Made by a program: the position numbers and the translations under genes
Notes under the pieces: model-generated
The model's database searches: none
Seen by the model: the letters and a program-made list of their open reading frames with translations, nothing else
Told to the model about the DNA's origin: nothing
Assembly (NCBI GenBank): GCA_024233575.1
Contig: JACKPN010000011.1
Span: 1-56,545, forward strand
Source of the DNA: Chlamydiales bacterium
Lineage (GTDB): Bacteria; Chlamydiota; Chlamydiia; Chlamydiales; Criblamydiaceae
Length of the DNA: 56,545 bases
Direction: 5' to 3'
Part shown: piece after piece, positions 16,955-25,066 of the stretch
Layout of the letters: each line of letters starts with the position of its first letter
How positions within the stretch are numbered: position 1 is the first letter of the stretch

Positions 16955-17270
16955 AGGGATGTACATCATCAGCTCGAAGCTGAGCGATGAAGCCCGTAGT
17001 AAGGCATTGGACAAGATCAAAAACGGTATCACAAGCCGCAACGGAGAAATCCTTAAGGTCCATGACCAAGGAAACCGTCGTCTTGCATACGATATCGAAG
17101 GACATCGTGAAGGACATTACTATGTGATCTATTTCACTGTCAGTCCAGATGCGATTTCAGAACTGTGGCGTGATTACCACCTCAGCGAAGACCTCGTACG
17201 CTTTATCACACTCTGTGCAGATGAAGTGAACGAAACGCTAGAGTTCAAGACGCTTGCAGAGCAAAATTAA
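16926..17270 (+). CDS. rpsF: 30S ribosomal protein S6
   Basis: The 114 residues have the S6 pattern YEGMYIISSKLSDEAR, DQGNRRLAYDIEGHREGHYY and DLVRFITL. S6 pairs with S18 on the 30S platform, and rpsR follows 13 bases downstream. GGGAG precedes the ATG. Confidence 0.95.
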   Translation: MNKEKQNLYEGMYIISSKLSDEARSKALDKIKNGITSRNGEILKVHDQGNRRLAYDIEGHREGHYYVIYFTVSPDAISELWRDYHLSEDLVRFITLCADEVNETLEFKTLAEQN

Positions 17271-17283
17271 TAGGAGAATATAG

Positions 17284-17538
17284 ATGGCTAAAGGAATTTC
17301 CCGCAGAGGAAGCAGTCAGAATCGTAACAAGCGTAAAAAACGCTGCCCATTTACTGCTGCAGGTGTCAGAGATATCGACTACAAAGATACTGATACATTG
17401 CAGAAATTTATCACTGAAAAAGGTAAAATCCTGCCGAGGCGCATCACCGGTGTCTCCGCATGGCACCAGAGGCACCTGGCCAAAGCGATCAAGCGCGCAC
17501 GCCACATGGCTCTACTGCCTTTCGTTGCTGATGTTTAA
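17284..17538 (+). CDS. rpsR: 30S ribosomal protein S18
   Basis: The 84 residues include IDYKDTDTLQKFITEKGKIL and the signature PRRITGVSAWHQRHLAKAIKRAR. TAGGAG lies upstream of the ATG. Confidence 0.95.
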   Translation: MAKGISRRGSSQNRNKRKKRCPFTAAGVRDIDYKDTDTLQKFITEKGKILPRRITGVSAWHQRHLAKAIKRARHMALLPFVADV

Positions 17539-17558
17539 GATCGGAGGAAGATAATCAC

Positions 17559-18047
17559 ATGGCTACTAAATTATTACTTATTGAAGACGTTAACAAGTTA
17601 GGCCGCAGTGGCGACCTGGTTTCCGTCAAAGAAGGCTTTGCACGCAATTTCCTCCTTCCCAAAGGCTATGCAGTCTTTGCTACGAAGCAGACCCTGCGCA
17701 AGCAAAAAGTACTGCAGGAAGCGCGCGCGCTGAAAGCCGCCGAGGACAAAAAAGCTGCTGAAGAACAAGCTAAAGTTCTTGAAACTAAAGAGATTGAAAC
17801 AACCGTCAAAGTGGATCCCGAAGGACACATGTACGGTTCAGTCACTGCAATCGAAATCGTGCACCTCGCTAAGGAACAGCATGGTATTGAGCTAGAGAAA
17901 GCGAATGTCGCTCTCAAGCATCCAATTAAAACAGTTGGCGTACATACCATTGACCTTAAGCTTAAAGAAGGTGTTGCAGGAACAATCGTTCTGAAAATTC
18001 ATCCGGAAGGCGGCGTTCTTCCCGAGGAAGCAAAAGAACAAGAGTAA
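17559..18047 (+). CDS. rplI: 50S ribosomal protein L9
   Basis: The N-terminal RNA-binding domain has the L9 signature (GDLVSVKEGFARNFLLPKGYA). A long alanine/lysine/glutamate helix follows, then the C-terminal domain (VDPEGHMYGSVTAIEIV). GGAGGAAG precedes the ATG. A hairpin begins 10 bases after the stop. Confidence 0.95.
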   Translation: MATKLLLIEDVNKLGRSGDLVSVKEGFARNFLLPKGYAVFATKQTLRKQKVLQEARALKAAEDKKAAEEQAKVLETKEIETTVKVDPEGHMYGSVTAIEIVHLAKEQHGIELEKANVALKHPIKTVGVHTIDLKLKEGVAGTIVLKIHPEGGVLPEEAKEQE

Positions 18048-18057
18048 TCGATGTTGT

Positions 18058-18075
18058 GGGTGGCTGATGCCACCC
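18058..18075 (+). terminator. GC-rich hairpin between rplI and ispE
   Basis: GGGTGGC-TGAT-GCCACCC is a perfect 7-bp stem with a 4-base loop. No U-tract follows, so it may attenuate or protect the rplI mRNA 3' end rather than fully terminate. It lies inside the longest possible ispE frame and argues for the later ispE start. Confidence 0.45.
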
Positions 18076-18098
18076 TCACCATCATACCGGAACCGACA

Positions 18099-18920
18099 AT
18101 GCTCACACTGCGTTCGCCAGCGAAAATCAATCTATTTCTTCGTGTCCTCAATAAGCGCGCAGATGGCTATCATGAGATTGCCTCGCTTTTTCAAGCCATT
18201 GACATTTTTGATACGCTCAACTTTTCTTTTTCCAATCATGATCACTTAACCTGCAACAACCCGCATATTCCTACTGATAGAAGCAATCTTATCTGGAAAA
18301 GTATTGAAGCTTTTCGAACAGCAACAGGCTTGCAGCAAAGCGTCACCATTGAACTGCAAAAAAACATCCCCCATGAAGCAGGGCTAGGAGGAGGAAGCAG
18401 CAATGCTGCGACAGCGTTGTGGGCTCTAAATGAACTGCATCAACGACCGCTCGACAAGGAAGAGTTAATCTCTTTGGCGGCACATGTGGGTTCCGATGTT
18501 CCTTTTTTCTTCTCCGGAGGTACCGCATTTTGCACAGGGCGTGGTGAGAAGATGCAGCCGCTTGAGCCGATTCCTCCTCAAAATTTATGGATCGTGAAGC
18601 CGGCCGTTGGGTTGTCGACACAGAAGGTATATGCTCAATATGATCCGCTCTCGTCGAAAGAACGCGATACTGCGCATGCTCTCCTTGGAGCGCAGGCGGG
18701 ACTGCCCACTTATTTTAATGATCTAGAAGCTCCGGCATTTGCTCTATGTCCTTCGCTAAAAGAGCTGCGCCGCCGCTTGAGACAAGATGGTTTTGACTAC
18801 GTGGCGATGGCAGGATCCGGAACATCTTTTATCTGTATTGGCGATGCCGAGCCGTCTATAGTTGATGTCTGGAAATGCAAAGCGGCATACATCAATAGTT
18901 TAGAAAGTCAATGGTATTGA
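18099..18920 (+). CDS. ispE: 4-diphosphocytidyl-2-C-methyl-D-erythritol kinase
   Basis: This GHMP-family kinase is the fourth enzyme of the MEP isoprenoid pathway. It shows SPAKINLFLRV at the N-terminus, PHEAGLGGGSSNAATAL (ATP loop), VGSDVPFFFSGGTAF and MAGSGTSFI near the end. The frame is open from 18051, but the first 16 residues there coincide with a hairpin. The ATG at 18099 starts two residues before the conserved region and is preferred (273 residues). Its 3' end overlaps the convergent TPR gene by 29 bases. Confidence 0.92.
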   Translation: MLTLRSPAKINLFLRVLNKRADGYHEIASLFQAIDIFDTLNFSFSNHDHLTCNNPHIPTDRSNLIWKSIEAFRTATGLQQSVTIELQKNIPHEAGLGGGSSNAATALWALNELHQRPLDKEELISLAAHVGSDVPFFFSGGTAFCTGRGEKMQPLEPIPPQNLWIVKPAVGLSTQKVYAQYDPLSSKERDTAHALLGAQAGLPTYFNDLEAPAFALCPSLKELRRRLRQDGFDYVAMAGSGTSFICIGDAEPSIVDVWKCKAAYINSLESQWY

Positions 18921-20598
18921 GCCCCTCAATAACGCGTTCGTAATTTTCCTTTGTTCGTGCAGCTAGTTCTTGTTTTGTAGAATCGTCGTAATCCTGTTCT
19001 TCAAGATAAGCAAGATCCAAGGTATCAAGAAACTGATTGTAATATGTCAGAGCGTTATTCTCATCTTTAAGATAAAGATAGTACTCGGCTAAATAGAGCA
19101 GATATTCGTCTACTGTTGTCATTTCAATAAGTTGTTTCAAATCGCCGATGATCGTATCACTTTCATCTTTCTTTAATCGCAAATTCAATTCCCAACGCAT
19201 TCTAAGAGACATCTCATGATTAGGTTTGATGTCGAGAGCCTGATTGAGAAAGCTGAAGGCTTCTTCTTCTTTTTTTCTGATTAAGGCAATTTGGGCGAGA
19301 TGGAAATAAATATCGGGATTTTTGGAATTCAGCTCTCGGCTTTTCTTTAACGCCTGTTCTGCTTCAGAATAATTATAATTTAAGTAATGGCAAAATCCTA
19401 GAAGCTGTAGCGCTTTGAAGTCGTCGGGAAATGACGAGGCAGCCTCATGAACTTCCCTAAGAGCTTCCTTACCTTTCAGCCGCATTTTTAATGCTGCACT
19501 TTCAATTAGGACGTATGGGTCTTGTTGATGGAATACATGTTCCTGATACAGTAATGCCAACTCCAAATAAAGATCTCCGTAAAGGCCATCGGTCAGATAG
19601 CTTTCCCTTGCATAGGCATCGGCATAGGCAAGAGCGTATCGCGAAATGGCAAATAGTAAATCAGGATGCTGGCGTATTAATCCTACCAAAATATCTCGAC
19701 ATCGTTTGTTTGTCTTAAGTAGAGTGATCACTTTTTTCGCAAAAGGTATTTTTTGGTCTTTCAAGTCCGCGGTATGCTCTAAGAATTGATGCAAAGGGAT
19801 CGGTTGTCGTGCAATCTGGACATTCGATGCGTCATTGACTAACTCCGGCAGCTCTTCTTGGAGCAGCGTCTTATGATTCTGGATCATAGGGCGCAGCAAT
19901 GTTAAAGCTTGGCGGTAATCACCTTTGAGGCGAAACACCTCTGCTTCAACAATTGGGTTGTTACACTTTTCTAACAGTTGGTCAAGATACCAACTATATT
20001 GATACGTACCGCCAAATCTAATAGCTAATGCAAGACATTTGATTGAGCTGACGAAATCGTTCAAGCCGGTGGCAATGTATGCAGCATTAATTGCTGCATC
20101 AGGATTAGTGCGTGCCTCTCGTTGAAATTGATCATATTGCTGAAATAATTGGTTATATTTCGCCGCTAGCGCTTCACGTTCTTTTATCCCTTCAATTTTG
20201 AGCGTTCGATTAGCGTTTTCCCACCCATGTTCATCTTTGCATCGTGGGAATAATCGGGATAGTGACAGTAGTCTAAGATCTATGGGAACCCTTTGATTTT
20301 GATTATTTTCCTGTTTTTGGACCTCATTTAAATTTGAATTGATCCAGCCATTTGTAGAACAAATACGATATGCGTTTTGGAGGTATCGGGATGCTTGTAT
20401 GATCTTGCCATTTCTTAAGTTTATCTCGCCTAATCCAGCTAAACAGTATGCTTTTTCTTCTTTGTCTCCCAATGATAATGCACGAGAGAAACATTGTTCG
20501 GCTCTTGGATTATTTTGTAAGCGGTAGATCTCTCCTTTTCGAGATAGGGCAAAAGCGTTTTGGGGTTCTACCTCCAGAATACTGTCGACAGCACACAT
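18892..20598 (-). CDS. TPR-repeat protein, probably missing its true N-terminus
   Basis: The 568 residues are all helical repeats. Recognisable TPR units include AFALSRKGEIYRLQNN (start), DFKALQLLGFCHYLNYNYSE, PDIYFHLAQIALIRKKEEEA and EYLLYLAEYYLYLKDENNAL (end). No other domain or signal peptide is visible, so it is likely a cytoplasmic scaffold; no specific role can be assigned. The frame remains open upstream of the ATG at 20598 for about 37 more codons without a start codon (SSAQCTLKEFSHAM...), and these residues complete a first TPR helix. This suggests the gene really begins at 20759 and is frameshifted. Confidence 0.65.
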   Translation of the reverse strand: MCAVDSILEVEPQNAFALSRKGEIYRLQNNPRAEQCFSRALSLGDKEEKAYCLAGLGEINLRNGKIIQASRYLQNAYRICSTNGWINSNLNEVQKQENNQNQRVPIDLRLLSLSRLFPRCKDEHGWENANRTLKIEGIKEREALAAKYNQLFQQYDQFQREARTNPDAAINAAYIATGLNDFVSSIKCLALAIRFGGTYQYSWYLDQLLEKCNNPIVEAEVFRLKGDYRQALTLLRPMIQNHKTLLQEELPELVNDASNVQIARQPIPLHQFLEHTADLKDQKIPFAKKVITLLKTNKRCRDILVGLIRQHPDLLFAISRYALAYADAYARESYLTDGLYGDLYLELALLYQEHVFHQQDPYVLIESAALKMRLKGKEALREVHEAASSFPDDFKALQLLGFCHYLNYNYSEAEQALKKSRELNSKNPDIYFHLAQIALIRKKEEEAFSFLNQALDIKPNHEMSLRMRWELNLRLKKDESDTIIGDLKQLIEMTTVDEYLLYLAEYYLYLKDENNALTYYNQFLDTLDLAYLEEQDYDDSTKQELAARTKENYERVIEGLNTIDFLNY

Positions 20599-20759
20599 TG
20601 CATGACTAAACTCTTTAAGCGTGCACTGAGCGCTAGAGAGGGGATGGTTTTGGGGAGTCTCGAAAGCATCTCTAGCACTTCCTTGTGGGAAGCGCTTGGT
20701 TGGTGCCTAGCTATCGGTATATGAGTGCAGCTGTTACTTACGTTCGATGAAATGTTCAT
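20568..20759 (-). pseudogene. Likely frameshifted 5' end of the TPR gene
   Basis: The 63 codons from the ATG at 20759 begin MNISSNVSNSCTHIPIA and run into a helical stretch (KEVLEMLSRLPKTIPSL). Moving one base near 20636-20650 (a short C-run on the coding strand) would join this to the open TPR frame. It may equally be a chance ORF; there is no paralogue to compare. Confidence 0.35.
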
Positions 20760-20892
20760 AGGACTACTCGATTCAGTTTTGATAGTTGGCCATTAAGGCA
20801 TTACATTAGTTTTTTTTGCAACATCAGTCCGATGATTACTGGAAATGTATCGTACATTCTGCTAGATTTTCATCCAAAATAAGGAGCATGAA

Positions 20893-21879
20893 ATGAAGGT
20901 CTATGATGATCAATATATTGTAGTAACGGGCGGAGCAGGGCTGATCGGGTCGGGGATTATCCGCTATCTCAATGATAAAGGGCTCGACAACATTGTCGTT
21001 GTCGATGAGTTGGGAACCGATGAAAAATGGAAAAACCTCGTCGGCAAACGGTTTCTGGATATCATTGATAAAAATCGCTTTTTTGAATGGCTCAAAGGCC
21101 GTGAAGCGGCAATCGAGGCGTTCATTCACATGGGAGCATGCAGCAGCACCGTAGAAACCGATGCCAGCTATCTGCTTGAGAATAATTACACCTTCACCAT
21201 CAAGTTGGCAGAATATGCTTTAACGCATAATCATCGTTTCATCTACGCCTCATCTGCAGCGACGTATGGCGATGGCAGCTCCGGTTTTACCGATAACCAC
21301 GATCAACTTGAAGAACTGCATCCTCTCAATATGTACGGGTACTCCAAACAACTCGTCGACTTATGGATGAAAAGTCAGGGCGTCCTGAACCAGGTTGTGG
21401 GGTTGAAGTACTTCAATGTCTTCGGACCGAATGAATGGCACAAAGGGCGGATGGCATCGGCGATCATGCATGTGCTGCCGGCTGCAATGAACGATGGTGT
21501 AATCAGGTTGTTCAAGTCCAACGACCCTGAACATTATGCCGATGGCGGGCAGATGCGGGACTTTATCTATGTAAAAGATGTTGCGGCGATGACATGCGCA
21601 TTTTTAGATAATGATGTGGGTGGAATTTATAACATTGGACGCGGAACTCCCACGACATGGAACGAGCTGGCGGCTGCAATTTTTAAAGCGATTGACAAAC
21701 CGGTGAATATTGAATACATTGACATGCCTCCGGATCTGATCGGCAAGTATCAAAACTATACATGTGCCGATATGGCCAAAACGAAAAAAGTTTTGGGTGG
21801 TCTAACGGATACGACATCAGTGGAAAAAGGTGTCATCGATTATGTGAGAAATTATCTGCTTCCCGAGAATACATGGTAA
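20893..21879 (+). CDS. hldD: ADP-L-glycero-D-manno-heptose 6-epimerase
   Basis: This short-chain dehydrogenase-type epimerase converts ADP-D-glycero- to ADP-L-glycero-heptose for LPS core. It has the NAD loop TGGAGLIGSGI (usually GFIGS), the HldD-specific HMGACSSTVETDASYLLENN, SSAATYG, and the catalytic YGYSK. AAGGAG lies upstream of the ATG. Its stop overlaps the start of the heptose kinase gene by 7 bases. Chlamydiaceae LPS lacks heptose, so this marks a different family. Confidence 0.93.
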   Translation: MKVYDDQYIVVTGGAGLIGSGIIRYLNDKGLDNIVVVDELGTDEKWKNLVGKRFLDIIDKNRFFEWLKGREAAIEAFIHMGACSSTVETDASYLLENNYTFTIKLAEYALTHNHRFIYASSAATYGDGSSGFTDNHDQLEELHPLNMYGYSKQLVDLWMKSQGVLNQVVGLKYFNVFGPNEWHKGRMASAIMHVLPAAMNDGVIRLFKSNDPEHYADGGQMRDFIYVKDVAAMTCAFLDNDVGGIYNIGRGTPTTWNELAAAIFKAIDKPVNIEYIDMPPDLIGKYQNYTCADMAKTKKVLGGLTDTTSVEKGVIDYVRNYLLPENTW

Positions 21880-23195
21880 GATTGACAGGAATATTCAGCC
21901 GACTAGAGAAATGCAAGGTGATGGTTGCCGGCGACCTGATGCTGGATACTTATACTATCGGCAAGGTTCATCGTATTTCTCCCGAGGCGCCGGTACCCGT
22001 TGTTCATGTTTATGATCAATCGTGTCAGCCTGGGGGGGCCGGTAATGTGCTTCTCAACCTTTCTTCGCTTGGTGCCGAGGTGGTAGCGCTTGGACGTGTG
22101 GGTGACGATAACGAAGGCAGGCGGCTGCTTAAGTCACTCCAGGATGAGGCCATCGATGTCCGCGGTGTTTTTGTTCAGCCGACTTATACGACGCCTAATA
22201 AAAACCGCGTCATCGCCGACAATCAGCAGATTGTGCGCGTTGACCATGAGGAAGTGATCGGACTGCCGGAACTTCTTGAAGAACAGATTATTGCTGCTTT
22301 TCCTGAGCTTTTAGATGGCGTTCAGGTATTGGCAATTTCTGATTACGGCAAGGGCTTCCTGACTGATACTCTTCTAGCAGCTTTAATCGAGGCTGCCAAG
22401 AAAATGGAGATTTTTATTATCGCCGACCCCAAAGGGATCGACTTTAACAAGTATAGCGGCGTCGATATCCTCAAACCTAACTTGTCCGAAGCGTATGCTG
22501 CTGCGGGCATGGCGAGAACGGACTCTCTGAATGAAGCGGCGCATAAAATTCACGGTCAGACATCTACTGAAATCTTGATGATCACACGATCGGAGAAGGG
22601 GATCTCTCTTTTCTATCGCGATGGTTCACATCAGAACTTTCCGGTCAGGATAAAAGAAGTTAAAGATGTAACGGGAGCGGGTGATACAGTATTGGCAATG
22701 CTGACGGTGGCTGTTGCCAACAAGTTGTCGATTGCCCAAGCTGTCGAGCTTGCCAACATCGCCGCCGGCATTGCTATCGAACATATCGGCTGCGCTCGGG
22801 TAAAACTGTCGGAGCTTGCGCGTCGTTTGCTTGAGTTGGATGTCAGTAACAAGGTGTTCGACGAAGAACATCTGCACACATTGATGCAAGCTTTGGATGG
22901 GCAGGAGTTTTCCCTGATCGGTCTTTCCTCTCAAGAGGGTCTGACTCCGGATCTGTTCCTTCATCTTCGCGAACTCGCTGTACGGACCCCTGGAGAGCTC
23001 TTGATCTATGTCCGCGATGACAAACCCGATCCAAGCTTTATTAATGTTCTTGCATCGCTGCGGGATGTCGATTTCATTATCCTCAAGAGCGAAAGCTTTC
23101 GCGGATTTTCCGATATTATCAAGCCTAAAGCTGTTTACACGTATGCTTCCGGTTCCGTCAAAAGGTTGGAAGAGCCATATTTACTCTTATCGTAA
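21873..23195 (+). CDS. hldE: Heptose-7-phosphate kinase (HldE/RfaE) with degenerate adenylyltransferase domain
   Basis: Residues 1 to about 325 are a good PfkB-type D-glycero-beta-D-manno-heptose-7-phosphate kinase: VMVAGDLMLDTY, RISPEAPVPVVHV, PGGAGNV, ISDYGKG, DPKGIDFNKY, DVTGAGDTVLA. The remaining 115 residues align by eye with the HldE nucleotidyltransferase domain (LLIYVRDD..., NVLASLRDVDFIIL...) but lack its TNGCFD and HxGH motifs. Kinase activity is expected; adenylyl transfer is not. I chose ATG 21873, which overlaps the hldD stop; the open frame upstream lies inside hldD. Confidence 0.85.
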   Translation: MVRLTGIFSRLEKCKVMVAGDLMLDTYTIGKVHRISPEAPVPVVHVYDQSCQPGGAGNVLLNLSSLGAEVVALGRVGDDNEGRRLLKSLQDEAIDVRGVFVQPTYTTPNKNRVIADNQQIVRVDHEEVIGLPELLEEQIIAAFPELLDGVQVLAISDYGKGFLTDTLLAALIEAAKKMEIFIIADPKGIDFNKYSGVDILKPNLSEAYAAAGMARTDSLNEAAHKIHGQTSTEILMITRSEKGISLFYRDGSHQNFPVRIKEVKDVTGAGDTVLAMLTVAVANKLSIAQAVELANIAAGIAIEHIGCARVKLSELARRLLELDVSNKVFDEEHLHTLMQALDGQEFSLIGLSSQEGLTPDLFLHLRELAVRTPGELLIYVRDDKPDPSFINVLASLRDVDFIILKSESFRGFSDIIKPKAVYTYASGSVKRLEEPYLLLS

Positions 23196-23201
23196 GAGCC
23201 G

Positions 23202-23222
23202 CTTGCGAAATCATTTTGCAAG
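23202..23222. terminator. Hairpin between hldE and the convergent unknown gene
   Basis: CTTGCGAAA (23202-23210) pairs with TTTTGCAAG (23214-23222) around TCA, with one G-T wobble. The minus-strand gene stops in the loop. No clear T-run follows. Confidence 0.35.
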
Positions 23223-23699
23223 TGACTCGCAAGAAAGAATTTTACTGCTAATCTTACAGACTTTTTCTGTTGTGATGACAGAATGGATTTTTAAGCTGTC
23301 TTTTTCACAAGTGAAATAGAAGAGAGAACGAACCCGTGCTCGATGTAAAGAGCTTTCTTTTAAGGTGATGGTATCTTCAGGGTTGTCGATTTCTTGCAGC
23401 TGGAGAATTTTGTCTTCGATGTAGAAATATTGGTACTCCATACATGGTGGATTTTCTTGATAGTAGCAAGTAGATTCAATGGGGAAATAGCGCCGATTTG
23501 GAAGGAAATGATGTCTTTGGAATAGTGCAGTTACTTGTTCGATTCCTTTTCCTTCGACGAAGCGCTTGTTTTCTAGGAAAATGCGAACATTAACATCATT
23601 GGAAAGATGTTTTTTCAAGTTTTCAAGAGAGGGGTGTCTTATCAACGATGAAACATATCCCTCATCGATGAGGATTACTACATCAGCGCGTGTAAACAT
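23211..23699 (-). CDS. Unrecognised protein, C-terminal part of a probably frameshifted gene
   Basis: The 162 residues start MFTRADVVILIDEGYVSSLI and contain alternating strands and charged helices; I recognise no family. The ATG at 23699 follows AGAAAAAC and has no Shine-Dalgarno. The frame just upstream (23700-23881) encodes a protein-like stretch that would join in frame if the A5 run at 23701-23705 had six bases. The intact protein would be about 220 residues. No membrane span or signal peptide is present. Confidence 0.5.
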   Translation of the reverse strand: MFTRADVVILIDEGYVSSLIRHPSLENLKKHLSNDVNVRIFLENKRFVEGKGIEQVTALFQRHHFLPNRRYFPIESTCYYQENPPCMEYQYFYIEDKILQLQEIDNPEDTITLKESSLHRARVRSLFYFTCEKDSLKIHSVITTEKVCKISSKILSCESLAK

Positions 23700-23881
23700 G
23701 TTTTTCTTTCGAAATATACGTTTCCTGCTTTATAAATGTTTTCTCTAGTGTTGGCAATGTTCAAAAATAAATTTTCATCCAGGCTTTGCTTTTTTTGATT
23801 GATGAGAATTTCGTCGGCGACAATCCAACAGGTGGATGAAGAGTAATTTGACTGGTTAAAAGTCGACCGTGAGTCATCCAT
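23700..23881 (-). pseudogene. 5' part of the same unrecognised gene, out of frame
   Basis: From ATG 23881 the frame reads MDDSRSTFNQSNYSSST, then a helical stretch ending NVYFERK, and then runs out of frame after the A-run. With one extra A it continues K-N-M-F-T-R-A-D into the 162-residue ORF. AGGAGG lies 14 bases before the ATG, farther than usual. Confidence 0.45.
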
Positions 23882-23949
23882 TTATGACAAGCCGACCTCC
23901 TAGATTTAAAACAAAAATAGAGTGTGAACAATAGAAATAGGTAATAGGC

Positions 23950-24357
23950 ATGAATGTAATGGAAGGAATCAAAGCATATTATGACAATGGAGGCTACCTC
24001 TATCATGAAGGTAGTTGGAGGGTTTCTAATTCCCGCGAGTCAATAAATATTAAAGTCGATTCTCTGGCACTGCATATCTTGGAGAAGTTGAATAAAGAGA
24101 TACAGGGGTGCATCTGTGATACTGAGGGTCTTAAAACAGTAAAAGTTGTCAGGGTGACCGCTGAGCAAATCCATGGCAAGTTTCTGGATAAGTATCACCG
24201 GCGATGCTGTATCTTTCGTCAAGCGTTCGACTTTATTGTGGGAATCTTTGGTTTTGGAACCAAAGCGCAGGTTGACCGTGCTTATGCGGAAATTTGCTCG
24301 GCAGAGAAGGAATATCAGAAGTCTTGGTCATTTAATGATCTTGAGACATTATTATAA
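23950..24357 (+). CDS. Unrecognised small protein, first of a tandem paralogous pair
   Basis: The 135 residues begin MNVMEGIKAYYDNGGYLYHEG and contain SWRVSNSRESINIKVDSLAL, a basic Cys-rich segment (KYHRRCCIFRQAFDFIVGIF) and an acidic tail. The next gene encodes the same pattern (GGYLY, GWRV, KVDSHAL, KYQKERCIFCKLIDCL), so this is a duplicated family. A weakly hydrophobic helix near residues 88-105 could associate with membrane. Function is unknown. Confidence 0.55.
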   Translation: MNVMEGIKAYYDNGGYLYHEGSWRVSNSRESINIKVDSLALHILEKLNKEIQGCICDTEGLKTVKVVRVTAEQIHGKFLDKYHRRCCIFRQAFDFIVGIFGFGTKAQVDRAYAEICSAEKEYQKSWSFNDLETLL

Positions 24358-24379
24358 CTGGTAATTAGAAGTAGGTTAT

Positions 24380-24753
24380 ATGCAACCATTGAAAGAGTAT
24401 TATCAGGAGGGGGATATCTCTATTTTGTTAAGTCGTCTAGAAGTGATTCGTGGTTTCCAAGGGGTGGTTGGAGAGTAACCAAGAATAAGAAAGATATCGA
24501 ATTGAAGGTCGACTCGCATGCCTTGCAAGTATTAACCGACTTAAAAGAATATGGTAGTTGTATCTCAGACAGAATGACGGTATCGCTAGTCGCGGGCAGA
24601 ATTTATAGAAAGTATCTTGAAAAGTATCAAAAAGAACGCTGCATTTTCTGTAAATTAATTGATTGTCTAGCGAATTTATTAGACATTGGAACAAAAGCAA
24701 AGATTAAAGCGACATATGATGCAATCATTTATTTAAACGATCCGTTATACTAA
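24380..24753 (+). pseudogene. Second tandem paralogue, interrupted by a one-base shift in a G-run
   Basis: ATG 24380 gives MQPLKEYYQEG, matching the paralogue's KAYYDNGG, and then shifts at GGGGG (24409-24413). With one more G the frame reads GGYLYFVKSSRSDSWFPRGG and continues WRVTKNKKDIELKVDSHAL to the TAA at 24753. The in-frame 3' part alone (from TTG 24502) has 83 codons. The comparison with the intact neighbour makes this a clear frameshift. Confidence 0.6.
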
Positions 24754-25066
24754 AAAAGGTTAAAGAAACGTGTTTTCGATAGTACAGAGAGTACGATTCT
24801 TCAAGTGATATCAGTAAAAATCTTTTTTTTGGCCAATCAAGGGGCAGAGTTCGTAAAAAACTGATGACAGTTTACAACAACGAGCATGAAGCAAGGCCGA
24901 AATTGCAGGAAAAACCACCAAAATCATTTTGTAAGCGGCTCTTTAGTGTAAAAAAATCTCGAACTGTGGATCATAGCAGAAAAACATGGACCGCTTGAAA
25001 AATTAATTGCAGCGAAATTGCCCCAAATAATTCTGCAAGCGGTTCAACATCAGAAAGGGTTGCATT
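24754..25066 (+). other. Intergenic stretch, 313 bases, with one doubtful 44-codon ORF
   Basis: No convincing gene is seen. An ORF at 24864-24998 (MTVYNNEHEARPKLQEKPPK..., 44 codons, basic) has no ribosome binding site. AAAGGG at about 25051-25056 serves the next gene. The rest is AT-rich, with nothing I can name. Confidence 0.3.

Noticed and set aside
23190..24945. AAGCGGCTCTT shared between the hldE 3' end (minus strand) and about 24933
   Set aside because: Only about 11 bases match and the surrounding sequence differs; this can be chance.
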